The notes beneath the pieces were generated by a model. The model was not told the origin of the DNA. It saw only the letters and a list, made by a program, of their open reading frames with translations, and made no database searches. This document shows positions 1-11,806 of a stretch of 64,000 nucleotides of DNA, piece by piece. The translations under genes and the position numbers were made by a program. The stretch's first letter is position 1; each line of letters starts with the position of its first letter. This DNA comes from Saccharomycopsis crataegensis (Eukaryota > Ascomycota > Saccharomycetes > Ascoideales > Saccharomycopsidaceae): positions 992,001 through 1,056,000 of the forward strand of contig NW_027043838.1 in assembly GCF_037102585.1 (NCBI RefSeq), given 5' to 3'.

Positions 1-2
1 AA

Positions 3-1394
3 GATTTGGAGAATTTCATCAACAACTACGAATATGAGGGATTCAAAACTTCAAATTTAAAATCTACGATCATCAAAAACCACTACTTGATTAAGTTGCC
101 ACAAATTATGATTTTCCATCTATCAAGATCAATTTTTGAAAATAACTTTTCTACAAAGAATAAATGCAAAGTGAAATTTGAGAAAAAGATCAATTTAAAA
201 GTTAACAAAAAGATCTTTATGGACTACAAGATGCAAGAAAATGTGACTAGTTTGGATGATGAAGATGATAGCGATGATGAAGATAGTAGCAACAACAACG
301 ATGATGATAGTGATGATGACGGTGTTGTTGATGATGATGATGATGATGATGATGTTGATAGTGATGTTGTTGATGATGATGATGATGACGATGATGATGA
401 TGACGAAGATGTTGATAGCGACTCAATCGCTGATGATGAAGCATCAGATATTGAACCCCATGAAAAATTAAATGAGCTAATACACACAATCAAAAACATG
501 GATATAGAAGGTAGCAACACAAATACAGAGGCCCATTCAAGGGAAAATAATTTTGGCCATTTGATTGACTTCAAAATGAAAGCGATGGTCAGACACACTG
601 GTAGTCATTACTATGGGCATTACGAATGCTATAAAAAGAAGCCAATGTATTATAAATCGCATCATAAAATTATCAATAAGAACCCAATTATTGATTTGGA
701 CAATCTTGCAATTAATGAGTACAGTAATTCCGAGAAGGTCGATGAGTTGAAAAATCTACAGGAACAATTTGTTGAAGACAACGAGAGAATTGATTTCCAA
801 TATTATAGCTCTGACAAGAGCAAGCAAATTAATGACGATGTTCCAGTTGTTGACATTAATGGCAATGAGGCAGTTATGTCACCGGAAATAAACTCCCCAA
901 AAGAATTTGATGGTGTCGCCGCCATTACTGTTACTGATTATGACGAAAAGGAAGAAGAGGATGCTTCGGATGCTCATACTGATTTAGGAGAAGAAGATAC
1001 TATCCCAGAAAATGAAATAAGAAGAGGAAGATCCAGAACATTGTCACTCTCGTTTAGAAGAGGTTTGAGTAGACTATCAAGAAACAGTGGGTCCAATACT
1101 TCCTTAAGTTCCATGGGCTCTTTTTCTTTAGCACCTATGGGATCAGATGCTCAAGACTTGAGTAGTGTTGATAGTGCCAAAAGCAAATCAGGAAGCTTTA
1201 CTAGTAGTAGGGCGTCAAGTGTTAGTCGCAGATCTACTATTAGCAGAAAAACGGAACACAAGGAGGTAAAAATAAGTAGCATAATCAAAAAGCCGTTCTG
1301 GAAGTTGAGTGATAGTGAGGTTACAGAGGTTACTGATGCAACTGTATTTAACGACACTGCAGCAGTTTACATGTTGTTTTATGAAAGAAGATGA
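3..1394 (+). CDS. UBP1: Ubiquitin C-terminal hydrolase, UBP1-like (3' part; start lies outside the window)
   Basis: The reading frame is open to the left edge, so this is the C-terminal part of a longer gene; the first in-frame ATG is not its start. Recognisable peptidase C19 (USP) features appear in order. The segment LIKLPQIMIFHLSRSIFE lies near visible residue 30. The histidine box GSHYYGHYECYKK lies near residue 200. The C-terminal FWKLSDSEV and AAVYMLFYE blocks supply the third catalytic position and the end of the fold. The catalytic cysteine box must lie upstream. A long Asp/Ser-rich insert (about residues 85-150) splits the domain between the LPQI and His blocks. USPs remove ubiquitin from proteins; the match to S. 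cerevisiae Ubp1 is by these blocks and the position of the insert. Ubp16 is a less likely alternative. Confidence 0.8.
   Translation, partial: DLENFINNYEYEGFKTSNLKSTIIKNHYLIKLPQIMIFHLSRSIFENNFSTKNKCKVKFEKKINLKVNKKIFMDYKMQENVTSLDDEDDSDDEDSSNNNDDDSDDDGVVDDDDDDDDVDSDVVDDDDDDDDDDDEDVDSDSIADDEASDIEPHEKLNELIHTIKNMDIEGSNTNTEAHSRENNFGHLIDFKMKAMVRHTGSHYYGHYECYKKKPMYYKSHHKIINKNPIIDLDNLAINEYSNSEKVDELKNLQEQFVEDNERIDFQYYSSDKSKQINDDVPVVDINGNEAVMSPEINSPKEFDGVAAITVTDYDEKEEEDASDAHTDLGEEDTIPENEIRRGRSRTLSLSFRRGLSRLSRNSGSNTSLSSMGSFSLAPMGSDAQDLSSVDSAKSKSGSFTSSRASSVSRRSTISRKTEHKEVKISSIIKKPFWKLSDSEVTEVTDATVFNDTAAVYMLFYERR
256..429 (+). repeat. GAT/GAC trinucleotide tract coding poly-Asp
   Basis: Imperfect (GAT)n array inside the UBP1-like gene. 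It encodes an acidic Asp-rich loop broken by Ser, Asn and Val. Similar GAT arrays occur in FAR8, NAP1 and in non-coding DNA near 50.8 kb. Confidence 0.9.
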
Positions 1395-2259
1395 GCGCAA
1401 GCTGGAGTTATAACTGTTTGTTTCTTTGTTCCCTCCTTCCGTCCCCCCTTTTTTTTTATCCTTTCTCTATTTTTTTTTTCTATTTTTTTTTTCTTTTATT
1501 TGTTTATTTCACTTTATTACTGGATACAATACACACATTTAGACTCTTTGGATGTTTTGATAAGATATGCAGCATGTGACCTGCCCTATTCACAGACCGG
1601 TGAATGGCACAGTTCACTCCCGGTATGACAGCATATTGCAGCGTGACTTCCGGCAAACAGAGCACTGCCTTTGTCGGATTTCACAATACGGGGTGAATTC
1701 TCTCACAAAACTTTCGGCCTTTAGGGGGTGAATGATAGTTTGTTGTGTTTGTCTTCCTTCACAATAGTTTTGTGCTTAGTCTTACGTTCTCCTTTCAAAT
1801 TCACAATGCTTTCATTCCGAATTAGACCACAAAATCATATACCAATAAAATAACCACCTTAAGCCTCATCCTTTATTTCTCATCCCGCCTTCCTTGTTTT
1901 ATTTTTTTTTTGTTTTTGCTGCAGTTGCAACTCAGGAGCCCATAAATATTCATTGAAAGATCCACTTTTGTACCCCAATTCTGGCTGTGTGGTACCTTAT
2001 CCTGTCTCTCCTAAGTCATCAATTCTTGAGCCTCCAAATTACAGCCCACTATTATACTATTCATTATTTTTTGTTGCATCTTTTTTGTTTTTTTGTTTTG
2101 TTTGTGTTCTGGTCCTTCCTATTTTGTCCTCTCTTCCTGAGTTTCTCTCCCATTTGCTAATCTTATATCATTTCCCCGGATTCAAAAGATTTATGGAGGA
2201 ACCACATATATTAATAAGCCACCAAGAAGAGTAATTTTGCAATCGCTAGTGGTATAATT
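1395..2259. promoter_or_regulatory. Intergenic region upstream of the DUF1765 gene
   Basis: No supported gene; the short ORFs at 1391-1579 and 1953-2234 are low-complexity. It has T-tracts at 1446-1500 and 1899-1915. A relatively GC-rich block at about 1580-1740 carries three copies of GGTGAAT (1599, 1692, 1727) and three of TTCACAAT (1680, 1758, 1800), likely binding sites for the downstream gene. Confidence 0.6.
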
Positions 2260-2342
2260 ATGGAAGCGTTAAGACCTTCTGCTGATAATGTTCCAAGTAT
2301 CCTTCAGAAGTCTTCACCTCCGCTCGATAACTCCGTTGTGCC

Positions 2343-2391
<49 letters not shown>

Positions 2392-5300
2392 AACAATGGC
2401 AATGGTACGACTTCACAAATTGGTTCCAAGAGCGCTTCGAATCATTCCATTTCAACCTCGCTGACTTCTTCTTTCCTAACCCACCAATCAACTAATCCAA
2501 CCTCTTTGAGCTCAGCAAATTTGCACTCATCAATGTCAAGCAATTTAAACACCAATAATGGTGCAAATTTAACAGGTGTTCAGAGTTTGGGTGTCAATTC
2601 CAATTCACGAAAAAGTTATGCTAAGCAATTCAAAAAGCTAAAATCCGAATATAAGATGATAGCTGGGGAACTATCTAAGTTCAAAAACAAATCAGGAATA
2701 CCAAAGGCAAACCATCTACGATTGGTGCTAATCAAGTTTTTGAGATCTCAAAATGATGAGATATTCTCCCAAATTCCAGCGACATATTGCGTCAAAGCCG
2801 CTACTATTGGTTGCAAAGTGTTACTAAAGTGGTGGAGTGCCATCATAAACGCTTTGACTGACACCAAGAAACCAATCCCTGCTTCCCAAAAGTCTGCATT
2901 TTATGAATGTATCTCCAGAATCTTGGCTCGTGCTGAATGGAAGCTTGTTATTGATAATGCTCATAATACTACGGATTTGGAGAATGACTATACCAGCAAA
3001 TATACCAGTTTATTGACCAAAACTTTGGATCACGCAATAAATCAGTTGAGTAATAAAAATAACTCCACCCTATCGTTATCGGCTTTTACTGGCAAAGTTT
3101 TTGCCACTAGTTTTTTCCACTTGAAGGGAGTTTCAAATGCGTTATTGTTTCTATTAAATGTTAGAATCTCGTCTATTTTAACAAATTACGATGTTTTTTT
3201 CAAGGATGAGAAAAATTTCAATGAAATTTCAAGCCTATGTCAAAGTTCAGATAAATTCAGGTACAAGTTTCCGACGAATGTTCACTCGTTCATCCAAGTG
3301 GAGACTTTGACTTATGGCATGAAATTGGATCATTTGAATACTAAATCTAAGATGAGTAGATTATTTTCGAGTGATAATTTGGGTTGTATCAAACTCGATT
3401 TTGACACGAAGTTAAATGAACATTTAAGTAACAATTTATCATCATCAACATCATCAACATCAACATCACCAGCGCCATCACCTCCGAATGGTTTACTTGA
3501 TTCCAATTCTGACTCTTCAGAACCTAAGGATGATGGGACTATGAATTCTCAAGTATTATTGCCCCTGCATTCCTTATCAAAAATCAGTAATAAATCAAGT
3601 TCTCACCAAAGTGGCAGCACTGGCTCTTCAATTTTTCAAAGTCCTTCTAGAGCCAACGGTAGTCCCCAATTGAATTCTCGACCAATATTAAAATCCTCTC
3701 ATCCGCGCAGTAGGAAGTTCAATTTCAATGCAACTAAACCACCGAGGGCCCCAGTGGAAGGAATTGCAGATCCTCAAGGTCCGTGGGTAAAAAAATGGAG
3801 TAATTTCAATAGTGATGTGTTTATTTCTTTTTTGAGACATTATCTCACCCATATCAGTGACTATTTGGTAGAAACTAATAAAATTGGAAGTATTTCCACA
3901 GCAGAACATATGAAATTGAAAATGGCTGATCTCTTGCATGATCGTCATTTGAATAATTTGAACTGCTTGATTGTCACTCCAGGCTTCAATATTGTTTGGA
4001 GTCATGTTTATGATATCATTACGTGGACTATCAAGAATAATGCTTCTAAAAACGCTGGTAATAGTAGCAAGAAGCACAATAATAATTCTGGGCTTAGTAG
4101 TTCCAGTTCAATAAGGTCCAATGGAAGTATGTTATGGGGTCAAAAATTCAATGCGTCTGCTGATGGAGGTAATTTTGGATCTAATAACAATATGACATTA
4201 AATTTTTTCAATTTATCATCAATATCAAGCCTATCTTCGACAAATGATCACAGAAAAAATACGATTTTGCATCCTATTGCCAAAATTTTCCTGATTTTGA
4301 GAGACTTTTTGTATAATCCAAAGTCTACAAATGAGAAACTTATGGCAGGTTTGATCATTAACAACTTCGATAATTTATTGATTCGCTACGCTAAAGAAAT
4401 ATCTGCTTATGATTTTGCAAAAGCTGGGCCAATGTTAGATTTAGTCCAGGAATTTGCCACTCAAGTTTGCTCATGCCCTTCGTCCTCAGATGCCAATACT
4501 GGGAATATAGGGTCTGATGGAACTTTTGTCAGCGGTTATGAACTGAACAATGAAAATGATTGGAATTATGTACACAGAAGCAGCAATAATTATCTCAGGA
4601 GCTTGCACTTTGGCAAATGTATTAATTGGGAGTTCTGGTTAAATGCCGTCCAAAATATGTTGATGACTGAGAGTATCAACTCCCAATTGAAAGCACTTGC
4701 CTTCTTATTCAATATATGGGACTTTATTCCCGATGAAAATGCTGCGGCTGTTAAGGATGATGAGGGGAAGAAATATAATCCAAATTCGTTCTTTAATGAA
4801 AGTTTAAAATATAACTGTGATTGGATCAAGAATCCAAACTGCTCTCTCAAGTATAACTTCTCGTGCTGGTTGGTGTCATCAAAAAATTGGATGAAGTTTT
4901 TTTGCCATTGGTTGCCATTGGTTCGGTCATATTATTTGAGATTGATTGTTTGGAGACTCCTTTCAATGAAATTGAATTCTCACTCCATTATGAGCTCCGA
5001 TTTTTCAGGGACAAATAGTGATGGAACTATGGATGATAGTTCATCAATGATACTTGCTCGCCAAGGGTATTCTTCAACATCTTTGTTCTCGCAAAATGGA
5101 ATTTCTTTTAACGCTTCCAGACCGATTTCCAAAGCCGAGGGTTCTAACTCTCGTAACATCAGTGGTCGAATAATTCACAATAGCTTTAATGACTCTTATA
5201 TCAATAAGGAAAAAATCAAAAAAATTGTGACGGATCGCTTGAACTTATCGTATCAAAAAATTATAAAGATTTCACAATTCAGTTCTGTGGGTTACTATTT

Positions 5301-7770
5301 GATGCCAGACATGAATGGTTCATGTCCTATTGTGAGCAAAAGGTTTTCCATAACGCCTATCAATTTTAAAAATACTGATGAGAATTTTTTTGTTGACTCT
5401 AGTATGAATTTCTTAAATGATAAATCTGCTAATGGTGCTGATAGCACCCAATATTGCTCGGAGAGGAACACACAACAAGACGATGAATTGGATAATAAAC
5501 AAACCAAACAGACAAGCAAAAGTGGCACAGATTATGTGGAACCAACGGACCCCTCTTTTTTTGATAACTTAGTGCCATCTTTGAATGGTGTGATCAACAG
5601 CCGCCAATCTCAGAGGCGTAAAATTAGTCCGTTTGAAATCTTCGATGATGCCGTATACAGTAGTAGCGCGTATTCTTTAATGATTAACAATGATGGGAAC
5701 AATGATGGAAATAATAATTGTGGCAACGACGATGATTTCAACACTTTGACGTCTATCAATACAATGGTTACTATAGATAATCCATCAAATGAAAACGGCG
5801 AAGAGAAGCCTGTGAAGTCAAAATCTGTTGCGGCTGGTGATAAAAATGCCACTAAAAACTCTATGATGTCAAGGTCTTTTTCGATTAGGAATTCCAAGAG
5901 CAAAAGTTTCACCAACTTGAACCGATCCAGCATTACATCCACCACTAACATCAACACGAATGGCACTAATGTCAAGGATAATGGTAGTGGGAGATTATTT
6001 GGGTTCGCTATGAAGTTATTTAAGAAATCTAAGAGTAGCTCCAATATCGTTAATGATTCCCAAGGACTTGGATTGTCTTTCCATAACCACGGAGAAGAAT
6101 TTCCTAAACTACCGGATAATATAGACTTGCGGAGCTTTGAAACCGGAGCTGAAAAATCTTTGGACCCTCTGAAGGAGAAAAATATTTCTGCATCTACTGA
6201 CAAGTCTACCTCTGTTTATGCTGCATTAGGCGACTCTATTATCGATAATACAGATGCTTCTAGAGGATATCTTCTGGGTAGAAAGGAAAAAAGTGATACA
6301 TCTTTGGTTACAAGAAGAAAGACCTTCGATGGTAAAAAGTATAACAACAAGATAATAAATGATGGAAGCAAGTCGGCAACAGATTTCAAGAAATTGAATG
6401 ATCAAGCTAATAAAACGAAGTCTTTGATTCCTATCTCCAAACCATTATCTGCTTCTGCTCCTAGGACCCCTAAATCAATTGTATCGAGGTCAAGCTCAAA
6501 GGATGAAAACCATTCCATCAAAAGTAAAGACGCGGACTCATTCTTTGATGATGATGATTATGACGATGAAGATGAAGATGATGACGATGATGATATTTCC
6601 TCATTTGCTAGTTCCAAGAGAAAGTTAAGAAACAAAGCGTCAATGAGATCTTTGAAAAATTTAACCAATGGAACTAAATTTGGATCAGCTAAGAGAAATG
6701 CTACATCTACGTCGCTAAAATCTATGTCCTCTTCAATGATGAATAGTGCTGCTGCAAATGGATCTGGTGGCAAAGCAAAAAGTGATGGCTTAGAATCGTT
6801 GCCTTTACCCCCAGAATTTCAGAATAGGGTTCCAGAAGTCCTGCGTCAAATCTTCAAGTTTTCATTAATTTGGAATGATGAATCAATCAACTATCAATTG
6901 TATGTAATCAATAATTTACCCTTTGCTAGGTTTCATAGTCCGACTTCTTATGCCAATTTCAATGCCAATAACAAGTTTCCACATTATCCAAGCTTGCCTT
7001 TCAGTCAATCTATGGGTATTGGATACTTACCAGCTGATGAAGAGTACACAAATGGTACCGAAATTGAAACTGAAGGATACAGTAGTGATACTAGTAATAG
7101 TGGTTCTATTGTGGCTGAGCTTCTGGAAAACACTAATGAAAACAGTAAACTTGTTGGTCAATATTTTGATAGTACTATCAATGTGGGTATGGAATCGAAG
7201 ATTGATTTATCCAATGGCCCATTCAATACGGAAGATAGATCATTGCTGGTAAATGAGACTTCTGTGACCACATTTTTCACTTGTCACACCGAGGTTTCTC
7301 CTGATGTCACAAACTCTACCTTAATGCTTCTGAATGAAGGAGATCATGAGGGCATCGATCATATGATTTCAAAGAGTTTTGCATTACCTGATGATCAATC
7401 TTTCGCAGATCATGATGCTTCAAATATTGTTTCTTCCCTAGGCGCTAACCTTAACGAAGTCAAAGATTCTTCCATGATACCAAGATCACATGAAGATATG
7501 AAGCCCAAGGAATTACAAAGACTACATAGAGAACGTAGTTTTGCCATGGAAACTTTGAGAAAATGGGGCATTGTGGGAAAATCTTTGAATGAATGGAATA
7601 ATGTTGTCAAAGAATATGAAGACTTTATCAGGACCCGAAGAATGGCTATGGAAAAACAAAAATTTTTGAGCATTCACAATGATGAAGTCTATGCTAATGA
7701 CTTCCTAGGAATAGATTTTGTCCCATTGTTAATTGCAGAAGCCCCAGTTCCAAAGATTAACGCTTCATGA
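2260..7770 (+). CDS. Large DUF1765 / UPF0592-type protein
   Basis: This 1836-residue protein begins with a pure poly-Gln run (residues 29-44). The folded part includes KSYAKQFKKLKSEYKMIAG (about 125-145), a helical segment INWEFWLNAVQNMLM (about 788-802) and KFFCHWLPLVRSYYLRLIVW (about 880-900). The last is the hallmark block of fungal DUF1765/UPF0592 proteins. The middle and C-terminal parts are Ser/Asn-rich and probably disordered, with an acidic Asp run near 1430-1450 and basic patches. The C-terminus has a charged helical stretch. The molecular function of the family is unknown; fungal annotations often call it a membrane protein, but I see no clear transmembrane helix. The first ATG is used. 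The assignment rests on the conserved blocks, not on a search. Confidence 0.75.
2344..2391 (+). repeat. (CAA)16 microsatellite coding poly-Gln
   Basis: Sixteen uninterrupted CAA codons near the N-terminus of the DUF1765 protein. Such pure tracts are prone to length change between strains. Confidence 0.95.
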
Positions 7771-9243
7771 TATTGTTTAGTTACTGTGATAGGTTTTTTT
7801 TTTGTTTATTATTCCGACTATAGATGATTGTGCACTTATTTTAGTATATTATTATCATCTCTTTTTTTTTTTCCTTTCCAATTGTATTAATTATGTTTTC
7901 TGTTCTGTTCTGTTGTGTTCTGTTGTGTTCTTATTTTTAATTTAATTTGGCTTTCAAACCTTACTTTTCTACACCGTCTGTTCATAGATGCATTTTTTTT
8001 CTTTTAATTTTTCAAGTTTGACTTCTTCGCTGTTCATTATTATTTCTAGAGGTGCTTTTAATATTATTGTTCATAACCGTCGGATATGGATGCATATTTA
8101 ATAACTTTTCATCAAAAAAAAAAAAAAATAAAAAAAAGATTGAAGTAATTGGAGGAACTTGTAATAAGAGAGTGAAGTAGTTCTGTAACAGGCCCTTCAC
8201 AGCTGAAGCACACCCGGACAAAGGCTGGGAAAGACTCTGGTAAGCTGATATGTCCTCGCCTATATATATATATATATAGTGAGGCTTCATTACCACAGTA
8301 GGAAATGGTATATAGGAATTAAGTTACCCCCATTCTTGTTCATCAGAATCGCCTGTAAACTAACCTAGTGTAAATACCAGATTATGAAGAATCTTGGAAG
8401 TTTGGCAGATGATTTTCCTGTAATAATTATCGCAAGCAAACCAGTATTATTCAGTGGTAATCCTCAGCTTGAGATTGTAATTTCAGGTTTTTTTTCATCT
8501 ATTAATTTTCATCTATTGTTATTGTCAAATCAGGTAGATCAATAATAGTTTTCCAATGCATCATTCAAAAGAAGTATATTTGTTTTATCACATGTGGAAA
8601 CTGTCCTTGCAAATCTGAAAAATTTGAGACAAAAAAAAAACCACTTACAAAAAAAAAAACAAAAGCGTAAACTGGTAGAACAGAACACTCACAATAAATT
8701 AGTACCTGATAGCACTATTCAGTAAAACACATTTTTTTCTTTTCCCCCAGTATAGCAATAGCATCTTCTGTGTGTGGATGCGCGCAGATACTTTCAAAAC
8801 ACGGGGCACAATATCACATTTGTTCCGGGTAATACAGTGTACTGTGGTTTTTTTCTTTATTTTTTTATTTTTTTTTTTTTTTTAAATTGAAAGAACAATT
8901 TTTAATACAGCCAGCTTTGTGAGGTACCAATAAGTCCGACTTTGACCGACTTTAGCCACAACGTCTATATTAAGATAACTAAATAATCATCTGTCAGAGT
9001 TGGTTAATTTTTTTGTCATCATTTTTCAGGAGCAGTTTGCCTTTTCAATTTGCTGGTGGTATTTAATATTTTGGTTTATATCAACAATACATTTGAAAGT
9101 GTAAGGACTGCCAATTCTACAATAGATCTTCTTGACGATATATCCTTATAATTCAATTATCTATTGAGTGCCTTTAATAGTCGACTTGTTGCATTCTCGT
9201 TGCCCATTTGTTTCTTGATGCTTTTTTAAGAAAGCTATTAACA
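7771..9243. other. Long intergenic region upstream of BRE1
   Basis: About 1.5 kb without a supported gene. It contains a pentanucleotide-like TGTTC repeat (about 7898-7930), several poly(A)/poly(T) tracts (8106-8130, 8860-8885) and a TA repeat at about 8261-8279. A moderately GC-rich stretch at 8160-8250 is not explained. A 53-codon ORF (8384-8545) is too short and featureless to call. Confidence 0.6.
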
Positions 9244-11397
9244 ATGGCCCTTGATAATAAAAGATTGAGCAGTCTGCCTACAGATGAAGAAAATAGAAGC
9301 AAAAAGCGAAAGGTGCTAGATACTTTAAATGATGAAGGACCTCTAACTCAAGAGGATGTCATATATTTTCAAAAGGAGGCAATCTTCAGAAAATTGTCGC
9401 TTTACAAGGAAGAATTATTGATCACAAAGAAAAGTTTAGAAAATTGGAAGAAAGATTGCAATTGCAACTCCGAAAAACTTTCCTTATTGAGTGGCTGGTG
9501 GCTCAATATAATAGAAACTTTGAATGCTAATGGAATGGTCAGCAAATCGGAGATGGATAATATTGACTCTCAAAGAAGTGTGCTTTTTGTTGGCGAAGAA
9601 GTTGGAACTAATAGAGAGAATTTCAAAGTTATGTTAGAGCTACGGAGAAATATCTTACAAAAAATACTAGATCCATTATTGAAGAAAGCTGGTATAAATA
9701 ATACTGATGCTGATTTGAAGCTGAAGGTAGAGTCCCTTTTAAATGAGCTTTCAAAGGAAAAATCTAGACGACAGACATTGCAGCAAGAAAGAGGGCGCTA
9801 TTTAGAAGATAATAAGGAGTTAAAAAGTAAAGTAATGGAACTAGTGCATCAGAATAATAGATTGACTTCCAAAACATTGAAACGAACAGATGAATCATTG
9901 ATGGATGATGGCAACAAAGATAAAGATGAGGAGGAAAAGGACATTGCAGAGAACAATGGTATGAAAAAAGAGGAAACTCAAAGTGTGGAAAAAATTTCAA
10001 ATGGCGTTTCCATTAATGAAAAGGAATGTGAAGAACAGGTAGATGATTTATCTGTCCAAATAACTGAATTAAAATCTCAGGTTGATATCTTGACTAACCA
10101 GATTGAAGAGGAAAGCTCCAGATCATCAAAATGCAAACAAGAAATCTCAACTTATGAATTGCGACTTTTAAATCTCACCGAGGATGATCTACAGAACTCT
10201 ATCGTTTATAAGAACTTGATTAGTAAAATTGAGAAACTCAACAATGAAAATGGTGAATTGACAAATAAAGATTCTACCTTAATTAATAAAATCTCTGAAC
10301 TTGAAAACGAGCACAAGAATGTGACTGATAAGTTTGAATCAAAAGTGTTGGAAGAGAAGAAAATGCTACAGTCTCATTTAGAAAAAGCAGAAGCTGATTT
10401 AGCCAGAGTTCGTACGAATCGTGATGATTTGATTGCCAAATTAGAGATAATCAGCGCCGAAAAAAAGTCCAAAGAAATTTATGATGAGTTGATGAACACA
10501 ATTGAGAATCAAAAGGAAGAAATTGAGAAATTAACGTCTGAGAGACGTAACCAGCTAACAGAAATTGCTGAAGGAGATGTGGATATTCAAAACTTAAAGA
10601 TGCAAAACCAAACTCTTATAAATGAATTGAAGGACATGGAAGTTGCCTTCAACCAAACTCAAGCTCAGCTCAACAAGAAATTCGAATCTCTTATTAATAA
10701 TGAAAATATTATTACCAAATTAAAATTAGAGAAGAATAAGGCTGATCAAAAATACTTTGCTGCAATGCGAGTCAAAGAATCGTTGACTAATGAAACAAAA
10801 ACTTTGAAGATTCAGAATGCAAGATCCAGTGAACTTATCTCTCAGTTGAAAGAGTTCGAGAAGTTGACACAATCTAAAATTAAAGCTCTTGAGTCGAACT
10901 TGGGTAATATGAAAATTGTAAGTGTCGAGAAGACTAAGGAAATCGATATTTTGAAGAGCAAATTAAACGAGCTCATCAATTCTTTTGATATTTTGAAGAA
11001 AAAGTTTGACCAGTTGAGTAATGAAAAGAAGACTTCAGTGGGAAAATTTCATGAATTTGAGGAAACAATCAAATCGCTAAAAAGACAAGTTGAACAATTA
11101 AAAGCTAAGAATTCTTCTCACGAACGGATTATTGGAAGATACCGTAAAAGAAACGGTGATTCTGAAAAGAATAATAGTATTGTTGAATACAAAGAAGATA
11201 ATACTAGAATTGAAGGATTGATTTCAATAGCTAAATGTTCAATATGCTCAATCAGATTTAAAGATACCGCTTTGAAAACATGCGGCCATGTATTTTGTCA
11301 AGAGTGTGTTAATAATCGGTTGAATGCAAGATTGAGAAAATGTCCTTCTTGTAACTGCGCCTTCTCTTACAATGATTTACTTTCAGTTCATTTGTGA
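9244..11397 (+). CDS. BRE1: E3 ubiquitin-protein ligase Bre1 (histone H2B monoubiquitination)
   Basis: The 717-residue product is almost entirely coiled coil (Leu/Lys/Glu heptads from about residue 150 to 640). It ends in a C3HC4 RING finger at about residues 664-703: CSIC, then CGHVFCQEC, then CPSC. This architecture and length (S. cerevisiae Bre1 is 700 residues) are diagnostic. With the E2 Rad6 it monoubiquitinates histone H2B, which is needed for H3K4 and H3K79 methylation. The start is the ATG at 9244; 12 upstream in-frame codons lack an ATG. An N-terminal basic patch SKKRK could act as a nuclear signal. The RING keeps all eight zinc ligands. Confidence 0.95.
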   Translation: MALDNKRLSSLPTDEENRSKKRKVLDTLNDEGPLTQEDVIYFQKEAIFRKLSLYKEELLITKKSLENWKKDCNCNSEKLSLLSGWWLNIIETLNANGMVSKSEMDNIDSQRSVLFVGEEVGTNRENFKVMLELRRNILQKILDPLLKKAGINNTDADLKLKVESLLNELSKEKSRRQTLQQERGRYLEDNKELKSKVMELVHQNNRLTSKTLKRTDESLMDDGNKDKDEEEKDIAENNGMKKEETQSVEKISNGVSINEKECEEQVDDLSVQITELKSQVDILTNQIEEESSRSSKCKQEISTYELRLLNLTEDDLQNSIVYKNLISKIEKLNNENGELTNKDSTLINKISELENEHKNVTDKFESKVLEEKKMLQSHLEKAEADLARVRTNRDDLIAKLEIISAEKKSKEIYDELMNTIENQKEEIEKLTSERRNQLTEIAEGDVDIQNLKMQNQTLINELKDMEVAFNQTQAQLNKKFESLINNENIITKLKLEKNKADQKYFAAMRVKESLTNETKTLKIQNARSSELISQLKEFEKLTQSKIKALESNLGNMKIVSVEKTKEIDILKSKLNELINSFDILKKKFDQLSNEKKTSVGKFHEFEETIKSLKRQVEQLKAKNSSHERIIGRYRKRNGDSEKNNSIVEYKEDNTRIEGLISIAKCSICSIRFKDTALKTCGHVFCQECVNNRLNARLRKCPSCNCAFSYNDLLSVHL

Positions 11398-11806
11398 TCA
11401 TGTATTATTGCAATCTCCAAAAAAGATGGCTTATGTTTTTGCCCTTTATTGTACCAAAACCTTTCATTTGCTTCTATTTATTTTCCCATTTTTTATATCA
11501 TATTTTTTCCCCTTTCTCTTTCTGTATTTGGCCTAAGGATTTATTGTTTGTTTTTGTACACTAGTGTTGTCCTTTGATTGAATCATGATTTACATTCTTA
11601 TAAATATAAATGTTACTTCAAAGAGAATTTCTGTTTAATGAATATGCTAGCTAGCAAGTAGAGAAACCTATAGCCCAAATAATGCCACACTCTGTTTTGC
11701 TAAACGCATCCCAACAAATCAAATGTGTAACAAATTAATTCATATCCAGAACTAACAATTTTGAAACAAACACATTCAGCTTCTCTGGTTGTTAGTGATT
11801 ATTATA
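11398..11806. other. Intergenic region BRE1 to DNAJC28-like gene
   Basis: AT-rich terminator and promoter DNA with T-tracts around 11500. It includes a short palindromic stretch GCTAGCTAGC at about 11645-11655. No gene or clear site is supported. Confidence 0.5.

Noticed and set aside
1953-2234. 93-codon ORF upstream of the DUF1765 gene
   Set aside because: Phe/Leu-rich hydrophobic run follows T-tracts in a promoter; no initiation context or domain support.
5610-6203. 197-codon antisense ORF inside the DUF1765 gene
   Set aside because: Low-complexity Leu/Ser sequence produced by the complement of Asn/Ser codons in a clear gene; no domain.
8384-8545. 53-codon ORF upstream of BRE1, with GTAAGC and ACTAAC strings before it that could suggest a spliced gene
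   Set aside because: No ATG-started upstream exon, imperfect splice sites and no recognisable peptide.
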